A stretch of 64,000 nt of DNA from Eleusine coracana subsp. coracana (lineage: Eukaryota > Streptophyta > Magnoliopsida > Poales > Poaceae): contig CM064424.1 of assembly GCA_032690845.1 (NCBI GenBank), positions 43,227,511-43,291,510 of the forward strand, written 5' to 3'. Shown piece by piece: positions 47,653 through 60,751 of this stretch. The notes beneath the pieces were generated by a model, which saw nothing but the letters and a program-made list of their open reading frames with translations, did not search any database and was not told the origin of the DNA. The stretch's first letter is position 1. The number at the start of each line of letters is the position of its first letter. The translations under genes and the position numbers were made by a program.

Positions 47653-49662
47653 ATGCCGGGAAAGGTGGGGAGTGTACCCATATTCGATGGGGAGGACTAC
47701 ACGTATTGGAAGGCTCATATGCAAGCCTACCTTGAGTCCCTTGATCCGGAGATATGGACGATGACCCATGAGTCCGATGCGAATGCTAACCTTCTTCAGC
47801 CTGACTTTATTAAGAACAACGCTAAGGCCAAGAATGCTTTGTTTTCATACATTTCCAAGGATGTGTTTGCTAGATTGGATGCTAGTTCGATAGCACACGA
47901 TATCTGGATTGAGATTCAGAGTATCCACGAGGGTACTAGTGATGTCAAAGAGGAAAGATACTATGTGCTGAAGAATAAGTATGATAACTTTGCTAGATTA
48001 CCACATGAGAGAGCTAATGTTGTTTATTCTCATTTTCATGTGCTAGTGGAGGAGATCAATGCACTTGGGGATGATTTCAAGCTCAATCCCATGGAAGTCA
48101 TCAGAAGATTCTTGAGACTTTTCAAAGACCCTAAGTATGAGTCTATCATCACATACACCTTGCAGAGTGACCTCAAGACCAAGACCATGAAGGATGTGCT
48201 TGGCAAGATCACCGCCTTCGAGAGCTACTAGCTAGGGATGGATGATCCTCAACCATCCAACCTTGCTCTACAAGCTGATAAGCAACAATCAAGCAAGAGC
48301 AAGAAAGGCAAGAAGAAGGCTGACACCGATGATGAAGAAGAAGATGATGATGAGGGTGACTTGACCGAGGACTTGGCTCTTCTCATGAAGAAAATGAAGA
48401 CATTCAAAAACAAGTTTGCTTCCAAGCCCCGGGGCAAATGCTACAATTGTGGGTCAAAGAATCACTTTGTTCATGAGTGCCCAAAGCCCAAGAAAGAAGC
48501 ATTCAAGTCACAAGATTCAAGTGAATAAGAAGAAGAAAACCCCAAAGCCAAGCAAAAGAAGAAGAGAGTTTTCAACAAAGACAAGTCCAAGGGCAAAGGC
48601 AAAGCCCAAGACTACAAGAAGAAGTTCTCTCGCAAGACCCTTGTAGGGGAGTGGACAAGCGACAACTCAAGTGATGAGTGCATCTCCTCAAGTGATGAAG
48701 AAGTGGCCGGCCTAGCCATGATCAAGATCACATCACCACGTGCTCTCCTTCCTCCTCCCACATGCCTCATGGCTTCGAGCCAACTTGGAGAGAGTGAGGA
48801 TGAGAGTAGTGATGACAGCAATGACGAGGAGCGCACTTGTGCCGAGTTATGGAGTATGCTTGAGCAAGCCCGCGACATCGCCATCAAGAAATCCAAAATG
48901 TTGGATGTGGTAAGAAAAGAGTGTAAGTTGGGTAAGGACCGTGTTAGTGAGCTTGAGAGTGAGCTCAAGGACCTTGTCACATCTCATGATATCCTAAACA
49001 AGAGTTATGATAAACTCAAGGGTGAGCTTCATGAGAAGTACAAGGTCCTTGAGATTACTTTTGAGGCCATCAATGTTGAGGACCTTGCCTCTCCCTCCTC
49101 TAGTTCTTCAAAGAGCGATGCTTCTGCTATGTGTGATGAACTAACCACCTCGGTTGAGGTTTCTTCTCTTGAGCCATTTGTTTTGAAGGAATATCACAAG
49201 CTCAAGGAAGAGAGGAAGATGGTGATGGACGGCTTCGAGAGGCTCACACGTGGTAGAGCCATTCACAAGGAGATTCTTGGAAGAAACCTTGTGAACAACG
49301 TCTCCCACTGGGGACTTGGCTCATATCCTACCGCCATCGACATCATCGGAACGAGTGACTCCATTCCCGAATGGATCAAGCCCTTACTCGCCGACGACTA
49401 CTATTGCGAGAGGTGTTGCAAGGATGGCCACGCCACCAAGGATTGTCCTAGGGTGAGAAGTTCCATTGCATTACCTAATGCTAACTTATTCCATGAGAAC
49501 ACCCACTTCAAGCTTTTTAGGAACAAGGATGGCAAGGTGAAAGCCAAGGCTTTGGGCCCACCAAACAAGAGAAGAAAGGTCAAGAGCATATGGGTGCCTA
49601 TGTGCATTGTTGATCTTGAGAGATCGGCTACGTACAAGTGGGTGCCTAAGAACAAGACCTAG
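47653..49662 (+). pseudogene. Long gag of copia element D (SIRE/Maximus-like)
   Basis: One frame of about 669 codons interrupted only by TAG at 48229-48231 and TAA at 48526-48528. It starts M-P-G-K-V with F-D-G-E-D-Y-T-Y-W-K, typical of copia gag. An acidic/Lys-rich linker follows, then a knuckle C-Y-N-C-G-S-K-N-H-F-V-H-E-C (about 48440-48480), a coiled-coil region (48830-49080) and a second knuckle C-E-R-C-C-K-D-G-H-A-T-K-D-C (about 49405-49448). Two separated knuckles and great length fit the SIRE/Maximus group. No pol follows on this strand. Confidence 0.85.
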
Positions 49663-51653
49663 ATGGTGGTGGTGGTGGACAGAGCGCATTCATGAAGATC
49701 ATGTGAAGTCCACCACAAGTGACATGGACCTCAATGACCTATCTACTCATGAGGTAGGTAACCATGTTTGTTTTTGTTTTTGGTAGTTGTAGTGTATTTT
49801 TCTTTCTCTTGTATTGCATGGTAATTAGGACTCCTTTGTGACTAGTATGCTTTGCATCCATGCATGTGTATATAACTAAAAAAAACACATAAAAATTAGT
49901 CAATGTCTAACCCACTCAAGATAGCTATAAGTAAGGGGGAGTGCTTGAGATGGTGGTTTGGCTTCTCTCAAGGCAAGGGTATGGCTTATAGTGAGTAAGC
50001 TTGAGAGGGGTTCAAACTTGACATTGTTAGGTTTCCTTTGTGTCTTGTTTAATATTGCTTGCATTCACATGGCATGGTTTCTTTCATTGCATATGTCAAA
50101 TGCTTGTTGCATGCATCATGTAGGAAACACAAATGAGGCTTGTCACATTAGGAGATATTTGTGCCTCATGCTCTATATGAGATTACATCTCCACAAGTGT
50201 GACCAAAGGATAGGATTGTGCTTCATGCCCATTGAGCAAGCTCTTATGAACTTCGAGGTTAAATCTACTCGCGTGGTTCATGGAGTAAGGCTCATACATA
50301 CCCATTTGGTTCTTTATTGCCTTGGTTCTTATTTGCTCGATCTTTCATTTGGCATTTGCGAAAATTATAAAGGCCATAGAGTGCCACTATTTGAAAATGA
50401 GTGTTTGAAAGTTACCTCTATATTCCAAGTGCAGCATTTTATTGTGTTTGGCAAGGGCACTTGGAAAATAGAGAAAATCCTTGACTCAATATTTTTCTGG
50501 TAGTGACCGTATAGTCCGATCTTCGGACCGTACAGTCCGGTCAGTGCCCAGGGGCACAATGTCATGAGTTAGTCTGGTCATAGAGACCGGACAGAACGGT
50601 CCTAGAGACCGGACCGTCCGGTCTGTGTGGGTCGCCAGCAAACTCAGGACCTGACCGGATAGTCCGTTCTAGAGACCGTACCGTCCGGTCACTATAGTTG
50701 ATCATGAGATGCAATTCCTGATCTGAGCCGTTGATCTTTCCTTGATTGAATCTCGGCCATTCACTATTCATTTGACCTAGGTCAAAATTGGTCAGAGGAA
50801 TTTTGGTTCCTTCTTCATTCACCCCCGACGGCGAGAACTCGCCCCCGCCTCATCCCTCGTCGACGCTGCCGCCTCTCCTCGCCGTCGCGCCACCGTCACC
50901 GACCAGCGCAGCCACGCGCTCGTCCTCTCGCAGCCGCACCTGCTCGCCTTGCACCAGCGCGCCGCTGCCAGCCCTCGGTCCTGCACGCACACCAGAACCA
51001 CGCCGCTGCCGCCTATGCTGCCCTTCACCACCGCGAGCCCGCACCACTGACTCACCGCCGCACACCACCAGTGCCGCCATCGCCTCTCCACTCTTTCTCC
51101 CGTGCGCGTGGAAGAGCAGCTCTACCCCCACAGCTGATTTCCAGGGAAAAGGATTCCCCTTTTTCCTCCACCTCTATTGCCGGCAAGCCCAAAAATCCGA
51201 GCTTTTTGGCGATGGGAGCGTGTTATGAGGCATTCATCCTTCTCGGCGTGTTGGATTCCTTCCTAGGGTATTGTGCCATTCACTCCTTTCATCATTTATA
51301 CCCTAATTCCGAGTATATTAGTTAATTGATGCAATTAGCAATAATTCCCATCATTAGTTGCATTAATTAATTAATTAGCTCAACCTAGATGCAATTAATT
51401 CCATGCCTATATGTTAGTTGCATATCTAGGGTTTGTCTCCTTGTCTAGTCTACAATTAGATTTATTTCCCATTATTTGACTGTACACTAGATGATTCGCA
51501 CCAGCCACTTAGAGTCGATGATCACTGTTGTTGCTTTGCATATTTGCCTAGTAATCATGTCCTTCATTCAGTGCTAGGGTTTCTATTGCGCATTCTCTCC
51601 TAGCGGTGCTTTGCTTATAGATTTATATAGGAATATATGCTTATCCTACCTTT
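49663..51653. other. Unresolved retroelement-derived segment
   Basis: A GT-rich start, then TAAGGGGGAG at 49933-49942, which looks like a polypurine tract. A 181-codon ORF at 49958-50503 is of doubtful reality. A second palindrome cluster lies at 50502-50700, then a GC-rich 5' UTR-like block (50820-51230) and an AT-rich end. It may include the 3' end of D or another LTR. I could not pair it with a partner and claim no gene here. Confidence 0.4.
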
Positions 51654-51658
51654 ACCTA

Positions 51659-53311
51659 TGAAGGACCGAGAAGGCGACCAGAGGGGGGGGGGGGTGAATG
51701 GGAGCCAATCAAAATTCTTCAAGAGAACTTGACCTATATCCCAAAAAGAAATAGAGCCATTCGGATGGGTATTTCTCATATCTTCATCGGACAAGTCCGA
51801 TGGTCATCGGACATGTCCGATGGAACAAGTTGGCGCAGGTTCTGGAGTCCAAGGGACTTTCCTGATGCCTCGGACAAATTGACCATCGGACAAGTCCTAT
51901 GGTCATCGGACAAGTCCGACAGGGAAGTCCGATAGATTCAGAACAGCAACAACGAACCGCAAAGAAAAATTGCAAAACCTTATTAAACGAACTCCAAAAA
52001 TCACGAAATTTGGACCAGATGATCCTCAATACATCATGACCCTTATCCTAGGAGATCAACTCAATTGGCTCAAGAAATCATCACGAATTTCAGATCTTGT
52101 GCCAAGAACACCAAAAAGGGGAAACTTGAGAAATCCTTCAAATCGAAGGTGCTAGAGCCAATAATTCCATCAAGGATCCATAGAGGATTATCCTAGCTCA
52201 TCCTAGCAACAAGTTTCTCAAGAAATCCGGGCCAAAATCTTGTCCAAAAGTGAGATCGAAAATCACCATGAAAATGCTTCCAAAAATAGGAAAAAGGGAA
52301 TTTCGGGATTCAAGTGAAGAGGGAAATCTTGAGCACGAAAATACTTCTCATATCATAGAAAGGTGCTTACAAGATTCATAGGTACAAGGCTAGGAAGCCA
52401 CCCTCTTCCTTCCCCTATTTGGAAGAGCAAGAGATGTTTCTCACACACCCACTACTCTCCTCTCAAACATGAAGTCCTCTCCTAGCACTTTGAATAGAGT
52501 CCTAACACAAGGCTAATGGGAATAGAGGCACCTCTCCCAGTAGCCACACCTCTCCTTATTTAGGCCTAGGGTCTATTGTCCACATGACCACTCTACCCTT
52601 GACCTACATAACACACCCACCTACCACCGGGGGCATAACCGTCCATCTTTTTCCTCATTGCCCGAATGCCATCAGACGCTTCACGTCTTTGCTTCATCTC
52701 GAAGCAAGCTCCGTGATGGTGCCACATGCACCACCAACCACCGCCACCGGTTTTGAGGCCCAAACCGGGAAACCGCCTTACACGCTTCTCAAAGCATGAC
52801 TTCTCGATGTTGACGCGTGTCACCTTGTCCCACGATCCTGACCACCGGCAAGTCTCTCCCAGTCCCTGTCCATCGGGCCCCCTTGTCACTTGCACCGGCA
52901 TCCCGTTCGCCTTGACTTGGTCAACATGCCATCTTCATCACCACCACGGTTTTGAGACTCAACCGTGAAACCGTCCGTGCTTCTTGCCTCTCCATGTGTA
53001 CGGTGTGGATCACCCTTGACTTCACCCAGCATCCCGATCGTCTGGCCCCAAGTCCCCTACTTGTGCCCGATCCTCTCGCCGTTGACCGCCAAGTCAACTC
53101 CAGTGACCTACACATCATGAGACAAGCAAACAAATTTCCCATCTCCTGCAATATCACCAATATCTCCACCAACTCCGGTTAGTCATAACCATGATATGCA
53201 AACCCATGCAATCCCTAGATTCCCGCATTTCAACTCACACACCAAATCCGCTCAAGTCAATTACTCATCACAAATATAGCAAACCATGGCACATATCCAC
53301 ATGGTTTCTCA
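51659..53311 (-). repeat. 3' LTR of element E (1653 bp)
   Basis: The minus strand starts TGAGAAACCATG after the polypurine tract and ends GGTCCTTCA. Its end resembles that of LTR D (C-run, then CTTC-GGTCCTT). It contains ATCGGACAAGTCCGAT-type palindromes at 51786-51925 and a G12-13 run at about 51681-51693. Confidence 0.8.
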
Positions 53312-53312
53312 A

Positions 53313-53322
53313 TCTCCCCCTT
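53313..53322 (-). other. Polypurine tract of element E
   Basis: The minus strand reads AAGGGGGAGA directly before the LTR start. Confidence 0.75.
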
Positions 53323-54615
53323 GATGAGTACATTGACAACACCAAATGCACAAAGATTAGAGATTGAAATGCGAAGCCGAATAAGCACATCGAAATCGCC
53401 AAACCCAAAGAAAAGGTGAACACAAGCCATCTAGCAAGTAGGGATCACAAAACCAAGAGTTGGCAAAGAAAGCGATTTGAGACGCAAAGAATGTGAAAAG
53501 CGCAAGAACCGCTCAAGATCATGATATGCTCCCCCTCAAGTTGTGGTAGGTCTCATGTAGTGCAAAATGGATCATATAGTGCAAAATGGATCATATGAAT
53601 TTCTTAGCATTATTTGTGCATGACCCCAAAATTTTCTCCCCCTTTGGCAATGAACTCATCAAAGAGGCAAAAGAACAAGCAAACATGCAATGCATGAAAA
53701 TGCAAACCTAAGGAGCATCAACAATTATGCAAACAAGCATTTAACTTTGCTAACCATAACCATAGTGCCATGAAGTGTAAAGGCAATAGCTCGCAATCAT
53801 GCAAAGATAAAAAATAGATAGCAAGGCATAAACACCATGAGCTATACAGGCTAGGCAGAAAGATTGACTAGCTTAGATAGAATCAAACTTTGCTTGACAT
53901 GAGAAAATCTGCCACCACATGTGTAAGTACTCTCATCCAAGGCAAAACAAGCACCAAGTGAATCATAAGAATCTAGCTAGTTTCAATCTTAACAAGGGCA
54001 ACAAGCATTCGCAGAAAATGAGCTCTACAAACGCTCACATATGAAACAGAGACTCAGTTGATCAAGTTATTATAGTTTATCCTCATGTGTCCTCTTATCC
54101 ATGCAGAGGGTCGCACTACTAGGTACGACAAACACCCCGAGGCTTCAAGTCATAATGTTTGGATTTAGCATTATTGAGTAGTTCTTGATCAAAGCACTTA
54201 GCAGATTTTTCAAGATTATGCACAAGACAAAAGAGCATGCCTTTGCGGCAAAAGGAACACACGTTCCCAAAATGTTTCATCATGAGCTAAACATTTGCAA
54301 AGCCTTCCATTTCGCAAACACAAGGTGCCAAAGCTAAGACATCCTCTAGACTAGCCTCAACGTAAGTTTCAACAAGGATAAAAGCAATTATACGCATGGT
54401 GAGCAAGTTTTAGCAAGATTAGATCATAAGGTTCACAAGAAGCTCAGTTTATCTTTAAGATTAGCAAGTTGCTCACATGAGTTTATAACAAGCCATTTAG
54501 AAAATCTAAGCATGAGAGATTACCATCACATCCACACAACTTAGCTCAAGCTCAATCATAGCAAAGAGAAATGCAAGAAAGCATAAGAATTAAAGCTCAT
54601 CTACCAATGCATATA
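53323..54615 (-). other. 3' non-coding region of element E
   Basis: About 1.3 kb of AT-rich sequence without coding character between the polyprotein end and the 3' LTR. Such tails occur in this copia group. Confidence 0.6.
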
Positions 54616-57157
54616 TTACATATGAGATGCAATGCGAAAATGGTAAGATACATATATACAAGAGAAAACCAACTCCCCCTCAAATGATGCCATAGGGATG
54701 ACAAACACCAAGTCCCCCCAAAGAAAAGCATGTCTCAAAGTATCTAGGGGCTTGGTGAGGATATCAGCTAGTTGGTTTTTGGTATCAATGTATTGGAGCT
54801 CAACATCCCCCTTCTCAACATTGTCTCTCAGGAAGTGGAATTGCACATTGATGTGTTTGACCTTACCATGTTGGACTGGGTTTTTGGCTAAGTATATGGC
54901 ACTGGAGTTATCACACATGAGTGGAACACCCTTAAAAGTCAACCCATAGTCTCTCATGGTAGATATAATCCATAGGATTTGTAAGCAGCAGCTAGCAGCA
55001 GCTACATACTCAGCCTCTGTGGCGGATTGGGCAACACTCGACTGCTTACGAGAAGACCAACAGATCAAAGAAGTACCCAAGAAATGGCATGTACCAGAAG
55101 TGCTCTTCCTATCAATTCTACACCCAGCAAAGTCCGCATCCGAATACCCAATGAGATCAAGAGATGAAGATGCAGAGTACCAAAGACCGAACTCAAGGGT
55201 GTATTTGAGATACCTGAAGATGCGCTTGACAGCCTTGCGATGAGTCACCCTTGGGGATGCTTGAAAGCAAGCACAAAGACATACCGCAAAGTGTATGTTG
55301 GGTCTTGTTGTTTTTAGGTATAAGAGGGAGCCAATCATGCTCCTGTACTCCCTTTGATCCACCGCTTCACAGTCTTTATTAGGGTCAAGAGCCGTTATAG
55401 TGGACATTGGTGTAGACAACGGCTTCACATTGACCATGTCGAATTTCTTCAGGAGATCCTTCGTGTACTTGGTTTGATGTATGAAAGTGCCTTGCTTGCA
55501 CTGCTTGATTTGAATCCTAAGAAAGAAGGTGAGCTCTCCCATCATCGACATCTGAAATTCACTTTCCATAGCTTCTTGAAACCTGGACATAAGAGCATGA
55601 GAGGAACCACCAAAGATGATATCATCCACGTAAATCTGAACCATTAGAAAGTCATTGCCATGCTTTAGAGTGAACAAAGTTTTATCAACACACCCCATGA
55701 CATACCCACGCTCTAGCAAGAAGGTCTTAAGCCTAGCATACCATGCCCTAGGTGCTTGCTTTAGCCCGTACAAAGCCTTTAGAAGCTTGTACACATGGTT
55801 TGGGTATTTGTGGTGCTCAAAGCCAGGGGGTTGCCTCACATACACTTCTTCCTCTATGAAACCATTTAGGAAAGCACTCTTGACATCCATTTGATAGAGT
55901 CTAATGCCCTTGGAGGCAGCAAATGCAAGCAAGATCCTAATGGCTTCTATGCGAGCAACAGGAGCAAAGGTTTCACCATAATCTAAGCCCTCCACTTGGC
56001 TAAAACCTTGAGCAACTAGCCTAGCCTTGTTTCTCACAATCTCACCATCCTCCCCATATTTGTTTTTGAACACCCACTTGGTTCCTATGACATTGACATT
56101 TTTGGGAGGCTCTACAAGGGTCTAGACTTTGTTTCTCTCAAAGTTTTCCAACTCCTCATGCATGGCATTAACCCAATGTTCATCAGATAGTGCGTGTCCA
56201 ATATCCCGGGGTTCAAAGGTTGCAACAAAGAGAGAATTGGTAAAGCAAGAAAGATGTGCAGACCTTGACCTGGTTGTCCTCTCATAGAGATTATCGATCA
56301 TCTGTTGAGGTGGGTGTCGACGCTGAATGTTGTGAGGGGCCTCTCTCTCAGAGTATACCTCCCCCTCAACCACAACTGGAGCTTGCTCGACAGCTGCTGA
56401 AGTCGATGTAGAAGCTTCTGGACCCTCTGCTGGAGTAGTGGTAGCAGCACGAACAAGCTCAGATGAGAGATGAAGTGAATCATCATCATCATCATCAAAG
56501 CCCTGTAAGTCCTCTTCTACAAAGATGCTCTCCTTCATCTCCTTGTCACCTGCAGACTCAATCACATTCCTTGCACAAGAGTTTGATTCATCAAAGGTTA
56601 CATCGCAGGATTCTACGATGGTGTTAGTCTCCAAATTCAAAACTCTGTAGGAATGACTATGAAGAGAGTAACCAAGGAATATTCCATCGGAAGACCTTGA
56701 CTCAAACTTATCAAGATTGCCACGCTTGAGAATAAAGCACTTGTAACCAAAGGCACGCAAATGAGAAACCGAGGGCTTTCTCCCAAAACACAGCTCATAA
56801 GAAGTCACATTAATAATTGAGTATAGGAAAATTCGATTGGAAACATAGCAAGCAGTGCTAATGGCCTCAGTCCAGAACCGCCTCGGAGTCCTATGCTCAT
56901 TGAGCATCGTCCGGGCCATCTCCACTAAGGTTCTGTTCTTTCTTTTAACCACACCGTTCTGCTGGGGAACCCGAGGTGCTGAAAACTGATGCTCAATGCC
57001 ATGCTTAAGACAGAAAGCATCAAAGGAGGAGTTCTTGAACTCGATGCCATTATCACTGCGAATTGCTCGTAATGCACCAGGGAGTTCCTTGAACAACCTC
57101 AAAGCTAAGCTCCGAAAGTGATGAAACACTTCATTCTTGCTCTCAAGAAAGTAGACC
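54616..57157 (-). pseudogene. pol of element E: integrase (part), RT, RNase H
   Basis: Integrase (56122-57157) keeps the second Asp in I-R-S-D-N-G, but the catalytic Glu is Lys (AAA at 56944-56946, V-V-K-R-K-N). The first Asp lies beyond the nested elements. TAG at 56122-56124 replaces a conserved Trp and the same frame continues. Reverse transcriptase (about 55300-56070) has an intact Y-V-D-D near 55620. RNase H (about 54700-55150) has S-D-A-D-F-A-G, S-A-T-E-A-E-Y and the copia ending A-D-I-L-T-K-P-L. The order IN-RT-RH defines Ty1/copia. Only one stop and one active-site loss are seen in 2.5 kb, so this is relatively young. Confidence 0.9.
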
Positions 57158-58079
57158 TGATGAGGACATCACTCCTAAGAATACATGCAACACTCCTCCA
57201 ATTCTAGACTTGCAAGGTCCAATGACTAGAGCTCGTGCACGACGACTAAATTTAGAGGTGAGCTCGTTCCTACATTCTTCATTATATGTCACTTTTGAGA
57301 ATGGTTTGCTACCTAATGATTATATTGTAATTAGGAACCATGGAGAGGACCAGGAGATGATGGGAGAAGGACTTGAAGACATGGAGGACCAGCAAGGACA
57401 TGGAAGCCAAGGTGGAGGTCCAACCAAAACCGACTTCGAGTCTGTTTCGGGGCTCAGGACCAGTCTGCACTAAAACGGAGGCCCACGATGCATACGGACT
57501 CGGATTTGGACGTTCTACATATGCACGAAAAGATAAGAAGAAGACCTTTCCAATGCCGCCAGTTTCATATCAAAATTCATCCGGAGTCATCGGGAATCAT
57601 CAAAACAAGAGAGGGTCTAGAATCTGTTTCGGTGCTGCGTCGCCTGTTTTTGGCCTTTGGGCTTTGTATCTAGTTGAGCCCAATTAGGGGCGTGTTCAGA
57701 GGGTCTTGCACGATCCTAGAGTCTTAATATATAGCCACCACCGCACCATTAGGGTTTGGGTTTTTCTTAGATTATTCTGTTCATAACAGTTTCGCCGTCA
57801 TCATGGTTTGTGAGACCCCAACTTCGTGAGATTCATAATACATCTACAATTGTGTTGCCTTCTTCTTTGTTCTTGCTTGTGTTCTTGATTCGTAAGCAGG
57901 GATTATCCTTCTCAGCGAGGTCAATCATTTTAGGACGGTTGATAACCAGAGGAGACGTCGTGTTGCGATTGCGGGGTTTAGAACATGCTGTTCTGAAGCC
58001 AGATCGATTTTGGTGTCGCCTCCGACCAAATCAACGTATCCAGAACTTTTCGGAAGATCGGGAACCCTTGTCCACATCA
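57158..58079 (+). repeat. 5' LTR of element F (922 bp)
   Basis: TG...CA termini. Its first about 315 bp also read as the C-terminal tail of a gypsy polyprotein (G-P-M-T-R-A-R-A-R to a stop near 57473). This implies that the pol frame of this family ends inside the 3' LTR, as described for CRM-type elements. TATA-like TTAATATATAG lies near 57725. Confidence 0.85.
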
Positions 58080-58081
58080 AG

Positions 58082-58094
58082 TGTTAATCAGAGC
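58082..58094 (+). other. Primer binding site of element F (mutated)
   Basis: TGTTAATCAGAGC two bases after the LTR; TGGTATCAGAGC is expected. The matching site in G is at 61542. Confidence 0.7.
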
Positions 58095-59307
58095 TTCAGG
58101 TGCACCGTCAGGTTTGCACTACCCTTAGTTATTTTTGTTTTGTGTTCATCCTATCATCCACAGAAAAGCCAAAAAAAAAATTTTCCCCTCCGCCCATAAC
58201 CACATATTTAGCCTTTGCATATTTCAATTTCATAGTCCGTAGTGTTGAGTTTGTGCCTTAGTTCTTATTTAGTCGCTGGTTTAGTTTGTGTTTTTGCCAT
58301 CAGTAGTGTTTCCCTTGCAACCCTAGCCGCCATCCCCTTCATCATCCTCTGTTCTATCGGCTTTGTGTGCTAGGGTTGATTGATCGATACACCCACCCTA
58401 ATCCCACCCTAAAACCCACCCTCAAACACCTCAGACCAATCCCCATAAATTCCACTTTCTGTTGCATCCACGCCGCCAAAAAAAGTCTTACCCGATTCCA
58501 AACCCGACCCCTAACCTGACTCGGGTTTCTGGAAAACCGACTCCGACCCCCCTTCGGTAAAACGGGCATAACTTTTCACTCGGTTGTCCATTTTGGCTGA
58601 AATTTTTACTGGAGATTCTTGACTCAAAATTGAGCATACTCACACTCGGATACGCCCTGTGTGCCCTCGTCAAAAAATTCAAAAAAAAATCGGGAAGATA
58701 AAGAAAAAATTAAATTAAGTTTAAACCCGACGTTTTCTGCAACTTCAAGATTTTCTGTAGGCCACATCTTACCTCTGTTTGAGCTGAAATTTTTTGTAGA
58801 TTGTCCTCCATTGTTAGTGAGTTGGAGAAAAATATCAAAAAAATAAAATAAAATAAAAGAAATTTGGGATTTCTACTAGTGCTACATCTAGCCCCTGAAA
58901 TTTCTGGATTTGGCTGTTTTGCACTTAGCCCCCTGTTATCACCTGTTGTGCCTTTGTCTCCTTATTTCTACTTTGCTATCACTACTGTTCTAGGACATAC
59001 TTAGACCAGCAACTAGGGACAAGTTACTTGGGCACTTATTCAGCTTTACTATCTGTTTTTGATTTGTATACCACTCACATATATATATTTGGCCTTCCTA
59101 GCTCTACATATTTCTTCTGGACCGCACACAGGTTATTTTGTGACCCTTGCAATCATGGAACACATCTCTCTGGTATCCTTTGCTTTGCTTTTCAGAACTT
59201 TGTAAGAGCTTTGTAAGGAGTCTCCTTTTGCTGTGTTGAGAGGCACCACTGCTTAGCTGTTTTGTAGGGATAACCTTCACTGTTTATTTCCTGTTTTGGT
59301 GTTTGTG
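58095..59307 (+). other. Leader of element F
   Basis: 1.2 kb, T-rich, with only chance ORFs. Confidence 0.6.
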
Positions 59308-60750
59308 ATGGCAGGAAGTGACGACGGAGAGATGGCTTCCCCCTCACAATTTGCTGAGTGCGTGAGCCAAGAGCAGCTCCAGAAGGCTTTGCAGGCTGCT
59401 CAGAGTGATTTGGCAGAGACGATCACCAGAGCCGTTACTGGTGCGGTCAGCAAGCTTCACATTGGAGAAAGCATCGAGCAGTTAGAGAAGCGGGTCTCTA
59501 AGTTAACCGATCAGGTTGTCGCGTTGGAGACCGCTCCTAAAACCAACAATACGAACACCAATAATAACAACAACGACGTTGAAGACGTCCATGATGAAAA
59601 CACGGTGTATAAGGCTGATGGCACTGTGGATAGGTCAGCTACAAGGATCGCAAGATTACGACGTCGTTTGCACCATAATACTCAAGGTATGGGTGGTTTC
59701 CATAACTACAATCATCGTCCACACGGTAACTATGCTCCAGATGACCCGTATGCTAAAATTAAGTTTTCAATTCCTTCATTTTCGGGTCAGTATGATGGTG
59801 ATGTTTATCTTGATTGAGAGATGACTGTAAAACAAAAATTTAATGCCCACCTTGTTCCTGAACAACATAGAGTTAGACAAGCTACTTGTGAGTTTAAGGA
59901 CTTTGCTATTGTTTGGTGGAGTGGTCTAGCTGCTGAAACTGCTTTGCCTACTACTTGGAAAGAACTTAAGGTAGCAATGCGTGATCGTTTTGTTCCTCCT
60001 TCTTTTTATAGAGAGATTCGTAATAAACTACCGCGTTTATAAAAAGGAGATAAAACTGTTCAGGAGTACTTTAGTGAGCTTCAGAAGGGTTTGATTCGTT
60101 GTGCTGTAGTTGAAAAAGTAGAGGATCAGATTTGTCGCTTTTATTCTGGTTTACGAAAAGAAATTTAGGACATCCTTGATTATAAAGAATATTATACCCT
60201 CACCCAGTGTTTCCAGTATGTATGCTTGTAGAGAAAGAATCACAAGGACTTTTCCAGGCTTTTGAGGAGTACAGCAAGTCAAGGAACTCCTACCCCCCAC
60301 GCTCGACGGGGACTTCGGGGCTGTCCAGGCCATCTTTCCGACCACCCCCACCAGCAGCTACCAAGGGAACCAGTGTTGTTTCTGCAGCCCCAAGATCAGC
60401 TCCTGCACCTTCTATGCGCTCAGGTAAAACTTCTGTGCAGGTACCAGCTAGTAGTGCCTCCTCTGTTGCTTCGACGGGGCGCACTACAGGGATTCAGTGC
60501 CACCGCTGCCATGGACTTGGTCATGTGCAGATAGATTGTCCAAGTAGGCGGGCATATGTGGCGACAGACGATGGCGGTTACATGAGCACCTCCGATGTGG
60601 AGGATGAGGAGGAGGATGTCGCTGCCACCAGTAGTGACCTCGTCCTTGGAGGCGGAGACACCACGGGATACATAAACATTATTGTTCAACGTGTCCTTAC
60701 CACACAAGTTTATCAGCCCGAGACGATGCAGCACCATAACTTGTTCCAGA
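59308..60750 (+). pseudogene. gag and start of protease of element F
   Basis: The ATG at 59308 is in a weak context. An N-terminal helical region and a low-complexity Asn run come first, then the gag core (Y-A-K-I-K-F-S-I-P-S-F). It is interrupted by TGA at 59815-59817 (Trp position, intact in G) and by stops at 60040-60042 and 60166-60168 (Gln position). A one-base shift lies near 60222, after which the frame resumes to a Ser/Ala/Pro-rich linker and the knuckle C-H-R-C-H-G-L-G-H-V-Q-I-D-C (about 60498-60540). Coding ends at the deletion junction near 60750. Confidence 0.85.
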
Positions 60751-60751
60751 T

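Noticed and set aside
49958..50503. 181-codon ORF after the gag of D
   Set aside because: It runs through the polypurine-like and LTR-like region, has unusual Cys/Leu/His composition and resembles no known protein.
50788..51228. 146-codon Ser/Pro/Arg-rich ORF
   Set aside because: It sits in a GC-rich repeat-derived 5' UTR-like block, with no recognised domain and competing ORFs on the other strand.
57150..57165. Deletion breakpoint truncating E
   Set aside because: E's integrase resumes at 60886 after the target duplication, so this is an insertion site and not a deletion.
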